From JAICYJ01 sp035695105 (GTDB lineage Bacteria; Actinomycetota; Thermoleophilia; Gaiellales; JAICJC01): a DNA stretch of 64,000 nucleotides. Below are positions 7,712 to 15,458 of this stretch, in pieces; positions within the stretch are counted from its first letter, which is position 1, and the number at the start of each line of letters is the position of its first letter. The notes under the pieces were generated by a model, which did no database searches, had not been told where the DNA came from, and was given only the letters and a program-made list of their open reading frames with translations. The translations under genes and the position numbers were made by a program. Location of the stretch: the NCBI GenBank assembly GCA_035695105.1, contig DASSEV010000059.1:1-64000 (forward strand). Reading direction: 5' to 3'.

Positions 7712-8611
7712 TCAGATACCGAGCCTGTCAAGCTCAGCCTCGTCACGGCGCCACCTCGGCCGCACCTTCACGGTCAGATCGAGGAACACGGGGCCGTCCA
7801 CGATCGCCTCCACCAGCGGCCGCGCTGCGGTTCCGATGTGCCTGATCATGGTGCCGCCCGACCCCACCAGGATCCGCTTCTGTGACTGCGTCTCGCAGAT
7901 CACGGACGCCTGTACGACCGTCACGCCCTTGCGGCCGCGTGCGATCTCCTCGACCAGGACGGCGACGGCGTGCGGCACCTCCTGGCGCAGCGCCTCGAGC
8001 GCCGCCTCGCGGATCGCCTCGGCGATCCTCTGCTCGGCGGTCTGGTCGGTGGTGACCCCCTCAGGGAAGTACGCGGGCCCCTCCGGCAACAGCGCCGCCA
8101 GGTCGTCCGCGAGGGCCTCCACCCCTTCCCCGGTCTTCGCGCTGATCGGATGGATGGCGTGGAAGGCACCCAGCTCGGCCGCCGCCGCGATCGTCTCGGC
8201 GATCTGCACGGGGCGCATGCGGTCGACCTTGTTGACGGCGATCAGGCAGGGCGGCGCGCCCGCCCGCATTACCGTGGCAGCGATGTGCCGGTCGCCGGGG
8301 CCGACGCCTTCCGGCCCGTTCAGCATCAGCACGACGGCGTCGGCATCCGCGAGCGTCTCCTCGACCGACCGCTGCATCCGCTCGGTCAGCCGGTCGAACG
8401 GCTTCTGCACGCCGGGCAGGTCGACCAGCACCATCTGCCATCCCGGCCCGCGCACTGCGCCGAGCGCGCGCCGCCGCGTCGTCTGCGGCCGCGACGAGAC
8501 CGCGACGACGTGTTCGCCGACGAGCCGGTTCACGAGCGTCGACTTCCCGGCGTTGGGGCGGCCCGCGAGCGCGACAAGGCCCGACCGGTGGGTCTCAGCG
8601 GCGCCGCTCAA
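7712..8611 (-). CDS. era: GTPase Era, 16S rRNA-binding ribosome assembly factor
   Basis: Era binds the 3' end of 16S rRNA and assists 30S maturation. The 299-residue product has G1 GRPNAGKST near residue 13-21, G2 region QTTRRR, G3 DLPG, G4 NKVD and G5 ISAK. It then has a C-terminal KH domain with GSGGTMIRHIG in place of the usual GKGG loop. The open frame extends upstream to 8731, but a TTG at 8611 overlaps the cdd stop (TTGA) and gives the normal family length, so I use it. Expression is presumably coupled to cdd. Confidence 0.96.
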   Translation of the reverse strand: MSGAAETHRSGLVALAGRPNAGKSTLVNRLVGEHVVAVSSRPQTTRRRALGAVRGPGWQMVLVDLPGVQKPFDRLTERMQRSVEETLADADAVVLMLNGPEGVGPGDRHIAATVMRAGAPPCLIAVNKVDRMRPVQIAETIAAAAELGAFHAIHPISAKTGEGVEALADDLAALLPEGPAYFPEGVTTDQTAEQRIAEAIREAALEALRQEVPHAVAVLVEEIARGRKGVTVVQASVICETQSQKRILVGSGGTMIRHIGTAARPLVEAIVDGPVFLDLTVKVRPRWRRDEAELDRLGI

Positions 8612-8994
8612 AGGACGAAGCGCTCGGGCAGCAGCTCCGAAAGCGGTGTCGCCACGACGTCGCCGTCGCGCCTCCAGATCACCCGCAGCTCCGGCGCGAA
8701 CTCCGTCATCACCTGACGGCAGGCGCCACACGGAGGTGCCGACGATGCGTCCGCATGGACCGCGATCGCCTCGAACTCGCGGTGGCCCGCCGCAACCGCG
8801 GCGAAGACCGCGCTTCGCTCCGCGCAGCAGGTCAGCCCGTACGAGGCGTTCTCGACGTTGACGCCGGTCACGATCTCACCGCCGCGCACGCGCAGGGCGG
8901 CGCCGACGGCGAAGTTCGAGTACGTCGCGTACGCGTTCGCCGATGCCGAGCGCGCCCGCTCGTAGAGCTCCATGTCGGACTCCGTCAGGGACAC
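8608..8994 (-). CDS. cdd: Cytidine deaminase
   Basis: The 128-residue zinc enzyme converts cytidine and deoxycytidine to the uridines for pyrimidine salvage. It has the small tetrameric-type signature: substrate-binding NVENASYGLT at residues 46-55, catalytic CAERSA (Cys57, with Glu59 as proton shuttle), and the two further zinc Cys in PCGACRQ (about 88-94). Start is GTG at 8994 with an ATG seven codons later as alternative. It overlaps era by four bases, a frequent cdd-era arrangement in high-GC Gram-positives. Confidence 0.96.
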   Translation of the reverse strand: MSLTESDMELYERARSASANAYATYSNFAVGAALRVRGGEIVTGVNVENASYGLTCCAERSAVFAAVAAGHREFEAIAVHADASSAPPCGACRQVMTEFAPELRVIWRRDGDVVATPLSELLPERFVL

Positions 8995-9008
8995 GGCAGC
9001 AGCCTAGA

Positions 9009-10124
9009 TCAGGGGGGCGGCAGCGTGCTGACCGAGCCGGGATCCGGCAACGGCGTGCCGGCCGAGGTGCCGCCGGACGTGGGAGGCGGCGGGGTCGCGG
9101 TGGACGGCGGCGGAGGTGTGGCGGCTGCCGACGACGCCGGCCGGGCCTTCGGCAGGCGGGCGTGCGCCCGCGGGTGCCCGCGTCGCGGGTGTTCATGCCG
9201 TGGCGCGTGATGGTTAGGGTGCCGGGACGGAGCGACCGCCACCGGGCGCGGCGCTGCCTGAACCGGCGCTGCGGCGGGCGCCCCCGCTCCGCGGTGATCG
9301 AGCGCCACGAGCAGGAGCAGGGCCGCGGCTACGGCACCGAGGCCGCCCAGGAGGCGCCTCGGCCAGCGCCGGGGCTCCGGCCCCAGCAGCCGCGCCTCGA
9401 ATGCGGCGTCGTCCTCGTCGAACAGCCCGTCGATGCCGAGCAGCTCCTGGTCGTCGCCTGGACGCACCTCGTTTCCGCACCGCTCGAGCTCGTCGAGGCA
9501 CTCCGTGAGCGAGCCGAATCCGGCCTGGGCGGCCGTCTCCAGCCACCGGCCCAGCGGCTCGGGCGGTGGCCCGCCGGCCGCGGCTCGGAGGATCGAGGCC
9601 AGAGTGCGCTGGCCGTCCCGCGGGCCGACCAGCACGTCGTTGACGACCGGCGAACCGATCAGCGGACGCTCGATGAAGGGCGTCGGTCCGGGTCCGACGG
9701 CGCAGTCGCCGAGGTTGCAGGCGTCGACCGGGAACCCCGCGGCGGCGATGCGCTCCGCCAGCCGGCCGAACGCGAGCGTCAGGCGGGCGGCGTCGGCCGG
9801 GCCAGGCCTGCGGGTGAGCTGCCACCGCTCGACGCTCATGCCGAGCGACGGCGGCACGACCAGGAACCGCCGGCCCTCGTGGTCGCCGAAGTCCAGGACG
9901 CCGCAGATCTCGGAACAGGCGAGCGCGCACCAGCGTGACACCGCCTCTGCGAACGCATCCTCCTCCCACCCCTCGCTCGCGAACAGGATCCGAACCTGGG
10001 CGGCGCGCCCGGAGCTGGTGTCGAGCGCATCGATCGGGCCCTCCGGCCGAGCCCGCAGCGCCGCCGGGCTTGCCAGGTAGCGGCCCCCGATCACCAGGGC
10101 GGTGGAGGTGGCAGTCTCGGCCAT
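9009..10124 (-). CDS. Pseudokinase-like membrane protein with Pro-rich tail
   Basis: The 371-residue protein begins IGGRYLASPAALR, like the start of an actinobacterial Ser/Thr kinase N-lobe. The glycine loop and the VAVK lysine are missing, and no HRD or DFG motif follows. A two-lobed alpha/beta region runs to about 270, then a basic stop (RRWPRR) and a single transmembrane helix (about 258-278). The C-terminal 90 residues are Ala/Pro/His/Thr-rich and presumably outside the cell wall-side membrane. This architecture (degenerate kinase, TM, disordered exterior) resembles pseudokinases that act as scaffolds. It is followed on the same strand by cdd (15 bp). The kinase relation is inferred from the N-lobe pattern only. 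Confidence 0.6.
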   Translation of the reverse strand: MAETATSTALVIGGRYLASPAALRARPEGPIDALDTSSGRAAQVRILFASEGWEEDAFAEAVSRWCALACSEICGVLDFGDHEGRRFLVVPPSLGMSVERWQLTRRPGPADAARLTLAFGRLAERIAAAGFPVDACNLGDCAVGPGPTPFIERPLIGSPVVNDVLVGPRDGQRTLASILRAAAGGPPPEPLGRWLETAAQAGFGSLTECLDELERCGNEVRPGDDQELLGIDGLFDEDDAAFEARLLGPEPRRWPRRLLGGLGAVAAALLLLVALDHRGAGAPAAAPVQAAPRPVAVAPSRHPNHHAPRHEHPRRGHPRAHARLPKARPASSAAATPPPPSTATPPPPTSGGTSAGTPLPDPGSVSTLPPP

Positions 10125-10197
10125 GCACCCAGGCTAGGGAGCCCGGCGTCACGGAACTAGACGCCAGGTGTCACGAATGCGTCACAGCGTGGCCGGG

Positions 10198-10983
10198 CTA
10201 GCTGAACACCTGGAACACGGCGGCCGTCACGGTGGCGCCCAGCAGGCCGCCCAGCACCACCTCCGTCGTCGAGTGCACCCCCGCCTCGACGCGGGTCTGA
10301 GCGACCAGCGTCGCCATCACGAAGACGAGCGTCGAGACGAGCACCGCGTGCCGGTAGTCCGCCACAGCGAACGTGATCGCCACCCAGCCTCCGTAGGCCA
10401 GCGCGGCATGCCCGGAGGGCAGGCCGCCGCGCAGCGGCGAGCCGCGGTCGGTGCGCGCCTTCAGCGCGATCACCAGCAGCAGGACGATGGCAAGCGCGAT
10501 CACCGTCAGGTGCACGGGCGACTGCTTGACGCTGTCGATCGCCCGCTTGCTGGGATTGCGCAGGCGCTCGGCGAACACGAGGTAGCCGACGAACGTCGCG
10601 TTGACGGCCGCGACCAGCACAGCCCCGGCGGCCACGTCCTTTGCGGTTCGTGCCAGCGGGTCGAAGGAGTTGGTCGCGACGTCGATCGCCTTCTCGAGCG
10701 CGGTGTTCAGCATCTCGGCGATGAGCACGAACGAGACCGAGAGCAGCAGCGCCAGCAGCTCGAACCGCGTCACGCCGAGGATCACGCCCAGCGGCAGCAC
10801 CAGCAGCGCGACGGCGAAGTGGACGCGCATGTTCCGCTGGGTGCGGACGACGTAGATGATTCCCTCGAAGGCGTAGTTGAAGCTCGTGACAAGGCCCGCC
10901 GCCTCCTGGCGCGCCACGCGGAACGGCCCAGCCCTGCGCGCCTGCTTGACGACCTCGTCACGGCTACGCAGGGTCGGCGACAA
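10198..10983 (-). CDS. Fused DgkA-type lipid kinase and PAP2 phosphatase
   Basis: The 261-residue protein joins two membrane enzymes. Residues 25-125 form a DgkA domain of the Gram-positive undecaprenol kinase type, with the E-x2-N-[TS]-A-x-E signature (EMLNTALE, 90-97) and KDVAAGAVL (115-123). Residues 140-261 form a PAP2 domain with motif 1 beginning KAR (175-177), motif 2 PSGH (189-192) and motif 3 R231...GVH (His237). It may interconvert lipid-linked phosphates, for example undecaprenol and its phosphates. A TTG at 10983 overlaps the ybeY end by 20 bases; the longer frame to 11181 is antisense-like noise. All catalytic signatures appear intact. Confidence 0.88.
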   Translation of the reverse strand: MSPTLRSRDEVVKQARRAGPFRVARQEAAGLVTSFNYAFEGIIYVVRTQRNMRVHFAVALLVLPLGVILGVTRFELLALLLSVSFVLIAEMLNTALEKAIDVATNSFDPLARTAKDVAAGAVLVAAVNATFVGYLVFAERLRNPSKRAIDSVKQSPVHLTVIALAIVLLLVIALKARTDRGSPLRGGLPSGHAALAYGGWVAITFAVADYRHAVLVSTLVFVMATLVAQTRVEAGVHSTTEVVLGGLLGATVTAAVFQVFS

Positions 10984-11392
10984 CCGGGCCCACCTCCCGT
11001 ACGAGCTGCTCCTGGCGCCGGAGCATGCTGCCGTCGTCCGTCTCGTGGTCGTAGCCGACCAGGTGCAGCGCACCGTGGACGAGCAGCGTCGCGAGCGCCG
11101 TGCCCTCGGCCGAGGCCACCGCCGGGCAGATGACGAGATCCCCGAGCTGGCGCGGCACCCCGTCGGGCAGCTCGTCGTCACCGTCCATGGGGAACGACAG
11201 CACGTCGGTCGGCGCGGGCTTGCCGCGATGAGCGCCGTTCAGCTCGGCGATCCGCGCCTCGTCGACGAACAGGACGCCGACGTCGCCCGCGTCGATACCC
11301 TCAGCGACGAGCGTCGAGCGCACCGCGGCCGCCGCGGCCGGCTCGTCGATCCGCCAGGCCGTGTGGTTCTCGACCTCGACCTCGAGCGTCAT
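10964..11392 (-). CDS. ybeY: Endoribonuclease YbeY, rRNA maturation
   Basis: YbeY is a zinc-dependent endoribonuclease involved in 16S rRNA 3' processing and ribosome quality control. The 142-residue product carries the H-x3-H-x5-H zinc motif at His106, His110 and His116 (HGALHLVGYDH). The upstream TDVLSFPMD block (62-70) is also typical. It overlaps phoH by four bases (ATGA) and the dgkA-PAP2 start by 20, so all three are probably cotranslated. Confidence 0.96.
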   Translation of the reverse strand: MTLEVEVENHTAWRIDEPAAAAAVRSTLVAEGIDAGDVGVLFVDEARIAELNGAHRGKPAPTDVLSFPMDGDDELPDGVPRQLGDLVICPAVASAEGTALATLLVHGALHLVGYDHETDDGSMLRRQEQLVREVGPVVADPA

Positions 11393-12354
11393 TCCGGCCG
11401 TTCCTGGCCGCCCGTGGCCTCGGCGTGCTGCTTGTACGCGTTCACGATCCGCTGCACCAGCTTGTGGCGGACGACGTCGGCGTCGGAGAAGCGGATGAAC
11501 GCGATGTCCGGCACGCCGTCGAGCACGCGCATCACGTTGACGAGGCCGGAGCGCTGCTCGCGCGGCAGGTCGATCTGGGTGATGTCACCGGTGACGACGA
11601 CGCGGGAGCCGAACCCGAGGCGCGTGAGGAACATCTGCATCTGCTCGGGACTCGTGTTCTGCGCCTCGTCCAGGATGATGAAGGAGTCGTTCAGCGTGCG
11701 CCCGCGCATGAAGGCGAGCGGCGCGACCTCGACCATGCCCTTGTCCATGTAGGAGGCCAGCTTGTCGGCGTCGAGCATGTCGTGCAGGGCATCGAACAGC
11801 GGCCGCAGGTAGGGATCGACCTTGGCCTGCAGGTCGCCTGGGAGGAAGCCGAGCCGCTCACCGGCCTCGACCGCCGGACGCGTCAGGATGATCCGCGCCA
11901 CCTCCCGCTCCGAGAGCGCGGCGACGGCCAGGGCGATCGCGAGGTAGGTCTTGCCAGTGCCGGCCGGCCCGATGCCGAAGGTGACCGTGTTCGACCGGAT
12001 CGCATCGACGTAGGACTTCTGGCCGAGCGTCTTCGGCGACACGCGCTGCCCGCGGTGCCGCCAGACGACGTCGTGCAGGACGTCGACCGCGCGGCCGTCC
12101 ACGGTGAGCACACCGGCGACCGCGTCGACCGTCTGCGGCCCGATCGACACGCCCTGCGACACCAGGTCGGACAGCTCGTCGACCATCGCCTTGGCCCGCT
12201 CGACGGCCGGATCCTCGCCCTCGAGCGTCAGCTCGTTGCCTCGCAGGTAGACCGCCGCACCCGTCCGCTCCGCAAGCTCGTGGAGCACCGCGTCCCGGTC
12301 GCCGCCGAGCTCGGTTGCCAGGTCGTTTCCGACCGACACCTTCACACGTGCCAT
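11389..12354 (-). CDS. phoH: PhoH-like ATPase
   Basis: The 321-residue protein has a short N-terminal KH-like region (residues 20-70) and a PhoH ATPase domain with Walker A GPAGTGKT near 129-136 and Walker B FIILDEAQN near 226-234. The TGD sensor motif follows near 255. PhoH is widely linked to YbeY in RNA metabolism, and the four-base overlap with ybeY supports joint expression. The exact role is unresolved; helicase activity is reported for some relatives. The start ATG has a plausible purine-rich site upstream. Confidence 0.95.
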   Translation of the reverse strand: MARVKVSVGNDLATELGGDRDAVLHELAERTGAAVYLRGNELTLEGEDPAVERAKAMVDELSDLVSQGVSIGPQTVDAVAGVLTVDGRAVDVLHDVVWRHRGQRVSPKTLGQKSYVDAIRSNTVTFGIGPAGTGKTYLAIALAVAALSEREVARIILTRPAVEAGERLGFLPGDLQAKVDPYLRPLFDALHDMLDADKLASYMDKGMVEVAPLAFMRGRTLNDSFIILDEAQNTSPEQMQMFLTRLGFGSRVVVTGDITQIDLPREQRSGLVNVMRVLDGVPDIAFIRFSDADVVRHKLVQRIVNAYKQHAEATGGQERPE

Positions 12355-12401
12355 CAGGCCTGCTGGCGCTCCTCGCTGGGGGACGTTCGCATGTACCCAG
12401 T

Positions 12402-12845
12402 CTACGTCGTGAGGCGCTCACGTACGAGAGCGGACGCCACGCGGCCGTCCGCTCGCCCCTGCCCGCGCTGCGTGACCAGGCCCATGACCTTGCCCATGTC
12501 CTTCATCGACGAAGCGCCCGTCTCGGCGATCACGGCATCCACCAGCTGCGCCAGCTCCGCCTCGCTCATCGCGGCCGGCAGGAACTCGTCGATTACCGGA
12601 ATGTCGGCCCGTTCCTTCTCCGCGCGGTCGGGCTGCCCGGCCGCCTCGTAGGCCTCGGCCGCCTCCACGCGCTGCTTGCGCTCGCGGCGCAGCACCGCCA
12701 TGGCCTGCTCGTCGTCGAACTCGGGCGCGTCCTTCTCGGCCTTCTGCAGGGACGAATAGACCAGACGCAGCGCTTCCAGCCGCTGCTTCTGGCCGCTCTT
12801 CATGGCGTCGCGGAGCTCCGCCTGCACCTGTTCCATCAGGCTCAC
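12402..12845 (-). CDS. GatB/YqeY domain protein
   Basis: The 147-residue product matches the stand-alone YqeY family (homologous to the tail domain of GatB). It has KSGQKQRLEALRL near residue 16-28, a long helical middle (ERKQRVEAAEAYEAAG), PVIDEFLP near 84-91 and the closing MKDMGKVMGLV block near 115. YqeY proteins are thought to bind tRNA or assist amidotransferase-like functions, but no activity is established. The GTG at 12845 overlaps the mtaB stop (GTGA); an ATG three codons on is an alternative. Last gene of the dnaJ block. Confidence 0.93.
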   Translation of the reverse strand: MSLMEQVQAELRDAMKSGQKQRLEALRLVYSSLQKAEKDAPEFDDEQAMAVLRRERKQRVEAAEAYEAAGQPDRAEKERADIPVIDEFLPAAMSEAELAQLVDAVIAETGASSMKDMGKVMGLVTQRGQGRADGRVASALVRERLTT

Positions 12846-14062
12846 GCGCACAGCCTAGCCACCACAGCCTCGGGCCCGAGATGGCAGCCGACGGCCTCCA
12901 CCAGCTCGCCGGCCGGCGCCCCGGGCACCACGAACGCCGTGTAGTCGTCGCTGTAGCCGCGCCCGTCGCGCTCCTCGACCAGCACGAGCTCGCGCCGCCC
13001 GATCTTCGCACTCCGGTGGGCCGCAGCCTGCTCGTCCGACAGGCGCCGCAGCGCCTCCGACCGCCGGCGCTTCTCCTCCGGCGTCACCGGATCGTCGCCC
13101 GCGTCGACCGTGCCCGGCCGGGGCGAGTACGGGAACACGTGCACCTTGGTGAACCCCGCCACGCGCACGGCCTCGAGCGTGCGCTCGAAGTCCTCGTCAC
13201 GCTCGGAGGGATGCCCCACGATCACGTCGGTCGTGAGGTTGACGCCGGGAACGACCTGCCGGGCCCGTTGTATCCGCTCGAGGTAGCGGGCGCAGCTGTA
13301 GCGGCGATGCATGGCGGCGAGCACGTGATCCGACCCGGACTGCATGGGGACGTGCAGGTGTGCCGCGACCTCCGGCGTCGACGCCACCGTGCGGAGCAGC
13401 CGGTCGCTCAGGTGGTTCACCTCGATCGACGAGAGCCGTAGGCGCTCGACGCCCTCCACGGACGCGACCGACCCCAGCAGGCCCGCGAGATCGAGACCGG
13501 CGGCGCGGTCGCGGAAGCACCCGAGGTTGACGCCGGTGAGCACGAGCTCACGGTGTCCCTGACCCGCCCGGCGGGCGGCCTCGCTCAGCACCCGGTCGGC
13601 CGGCCTGCTGCGGCTGGCCCCGCGCACCTGCGGGATCACGCAGTAGCTGCAGGTGAACGAGCAGCCGTCCTGGATCTTGACGTACGCGCGCGTGCGGCCG
13701 AAGCGCGGCTCGACGGCGCCGGTGCATGCCAGCGGGCCGACCGCTGCCGACACCGACTCCGCGAGCAGCTCCGAACGGCCCCGAATCACCGAGACGTTCT
13801 CCGGGAGGCCGTCGAAGGCGCCGTCCAGCGCGGCCGCGCAGCCGGTCAGGATGACCCGCTCGGCGGTGCGGGCCGCCCGCCGCGCCGCCTTGCGCGACTT
13901 CGCCACGGCCTCGGCCGTCACGCAGCAGGTGTTGATCACGCGCACGGCCGCCGTCTCGGGCGCCGCCTCGCGATGCCCATCGGCGGCCAGCCGCTCGCGC
14001 ACCCCCTGGGCATCGGTCATCGACACCTTGCAGCCCAGGAACTCCGTCGCGAACGAGGTCAT
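12842..14062 (-). CDS. mtaB: MtaB-type tRNA methylthiotransferase (radical SAM)
   Basis: The 406-residue enzyme belongs to the MiaB/MtaB family and most likely methylthiolates t6A37 in tRNAs reading ANN codons. The N-terminal UPF0004 domain has the three auxiliary-cluster Cys (GCKVS near 10, NTCCVT near 47 and GCAA near 77). The radical SAM motif CSFTCSYC lies near residues 138-145, and a TRAM-like region ends the protein. I choose MtaB over MiaB for the short N-terminus and CCVT pattern. The ATG at 14062 overlaps the rsmE stop (ATGA); the longer frame upstream is noise from rsmE. Confidence 0.93.
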   Translation of the reverse strand: MTSFATEFLGCKVSMTDAQGVRERLAADGHREAAPETAAVRVINTCCVTAEAVAKSRKAARRAARTAERVILTGCAAALDGAFDGLPENVSVIRGRSELLAESVSAAVGPLACTGAVEPRFGRTRAYVKIQDGCSFTCSYCVIPQVRGASRSRPADRVLSEAARRAGQGHRELVLTGVNLGCFRDRAAGLDLAGLLGSVASVEGVERLRLSSIEVNHLSDRLLRTVASTPEVAAHLHVPMQSGSDHVLAAMHRRYSCARYLERIQRARQVVPGVNLTTDVIVGHPSERDEDFERTLEAVRVAGFTKVHVFPYSPRPGTVDAGDDPVTPEEKRRRSEALRRLSDEQAAAHRSAKIGRRELVLVEERDGRGYSDDYTAFVVPGAPAGELVEAVGCHLGPEAVVARLCA

Positions 14063-14748
14063 CCGAGGAACCCCATCTCGCGCAGCGCCAGGGCCGCCGC
14101 CACGATCGCGGCCGTCTCGGTGCGCAGCACCACCGGCCCGAAGGTGGCCACCGCGACGCCTCGCGACCGGGCCAGCTCGAGCTCGGCATCGGAGAACCCT
14201 GGCTCCGGGCCGATCAGCAGCGTCGCCGACCGCCGGCCGACGATGCGGTCGGCGAGCCCGCCCGATGCGCCCGTATTGCTGAGCACGACCGCCTGGCGGC
14301 TCAGCACGTCGCCATACGGGCTGGGCCCGAGCAGCGCCGGCAGCGCGGCGCGCTTGGCCTGCTTCGCGGCGGCCTCGGCCACCCGTGACCAGCGGTCGAG
14401 CCGGGAGGGGCTGAAGCTGCCCTTCAGCAGATCGGTCTGGAGGGCGCCGATGGCGGCCACGCCCAGCTCGGTCAGCTTCTCGATCGCCTCGTCCGAGCGT
14501 GCGCCTGGCTGCGCAAGCCAGACGGTCACCGACGGCGCCTTCGCCACGTCCTGCACCTCCTCGAGCAGCTCGCATCCCTCGGGCGTGACGCGCGCCCGGT
14601 GGACGCGGCCCTGCCACACGACCTCGCAAGTATCGCCGACGCCGAGCCGGAGCACGCGCGACAGGTGGTGGCGATCGCGCTCGGAGAGGACGGCGACGCC
14701 GTCGTGCACGTCTCGTGCGAAGAAGCGGTACACGTGCTGTCCGGTCAC
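14059..14748 (-). CDS. rsmE: 16S rRNA m3U1498 methyltransferase RsmE
   Basis: RsmE methylates N3 of U1498 in 16S rRNA. The 229-residue product has an N-terminal PUA-like domain (RHHLSRVLRLGVGD near 24-37) and a SPOUT domain with the SAM-knot signature LLIGPEPGFSDAEL near 172-185 and LVLRTETA-type VVLRTETAAIVAAALAL near the end. The GTG at 14748 overlaps the prmA stop by four bases. It sits in the usual dnaJ-prmA-rsmE order of Gram-positive bacteria. Confidence 0.96.
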   Translation of the reverse strand: MTGQHVYRFFARDVHDGVAVLSERDRHHLSRVLRLGVGDTCEVVWQGRVHRARVTPEGCELLEEVQDVAKAPSVTVWLAQPGARSDEAIEKLTELGVAAIGALQTDLLKGSFSPSRLDRWSRVAEAAAKQAKRAALPALLGPSPYGDVLSRQAVVLSNTGASGGLADRIVGRRSATLLIGPEPGFSDAELELARSRGVAVATFGPVVLRTETAAIVAAALALREMGFLG

Positions 14749-15458
14749 GGGAGCCGGACCAGCTCGGCCGCCCAGCCGTCGACCACCCGCCGCGGGCCGT
14801 CGGCGAGCCGCTGGCTCTCGAGCAGCCCCGAGGCGAGCACCAGCGGCGGCCGGTCCGGCCGCTCCAGCAACGGCTCGAGCAGGTGCAGCTCGAGGTTGGC
14901 GAGCCAGAGCGGCGCAGCGGGCAGCGGGTCGGCCAGCACGTCGCGCCGCTCCACCGGCACCTGCACGCCGTTTCGGGCCGCGTTCTCGGCCGTCGCCGAC
15001 ACGGCGAGCGGATCGATGTCGAACGCCTGCACGGGGCCGAAGCCCAGCTTCAGGGCCGCGATCGAGAGCACACCGGATCCGCAGCCGAGGTCGAGCGCCG
15101 GGCCGGGATCGATCTCCTGCAGCAGGGCGAGCGCCGCGCGGGTGGATCCGTGCGCACCTGTGCCGAAGGCTCGGCCGGGGTCGATCACCACGGCGACCTC
15201 CTCGGCGGCGAACCAGGGCGGCCCCACCCAGATCCGGCCCTCGCGCACGGGCCGGTGGTAGCTGCGCCACGCGTCCTCCCAGCCGTCCGGAACGTCCTCC
15301 TCGGTCAGATCCGGATGCGGCGAGCGCTCACCGAAGCCCGACAGCACCACATCGTCGCCGTCGACCTCCTCCTGCACGCCTCCGGGGAACCACTCCAGCA
15401 TCCGCATCATTGCCGGCTCCGCGGCAGCGGCCGGCACGCGCAGGCTGTAGCGTCGCAT
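14745..15458 (-). CDS. prmA: Ribosomal protein L11 methyltransferase-like PrmA
   Basis: The 237-residue class I methyltransferase has GRAFGTGAHGSTRAAL near residues 95-110 (the PrmA-specific loop), SAM motif I LDLGCGSGVLSIAALKLG near 121-138 and acidic motif II FDID. The usual NI-L motif IV is NLELHLLEPLL, a mild deviation. It presumably methylates ribosomal protein L11. The N-terminal substrate domain is shorter than in E. coli, as in many actinobacteria. Start ATG shares one base with the dnaJ stop. Confidence 0.92.
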   Translation of the reverse strand: MRRYSLRVPAAAAEPAMMRMLEWFPGGVQEEVDGDDVVLSGFGERSPHPDLTEEDVPDGWEDAWRSYHRPVREGRIWVGPPWFAAEEVAVVIDPGRAFGTGAHGSTRAALALLQEIDPGPALDLGCGSGVLSIAALKLGFGPVQAFDIDPLAVSATAENAARNGVQVPVERRDVLADPLPAAPLWLANLELHLLEPLLERPDRPPLVLASGLLESQRLADGPRRVVDGWAAELVRLP

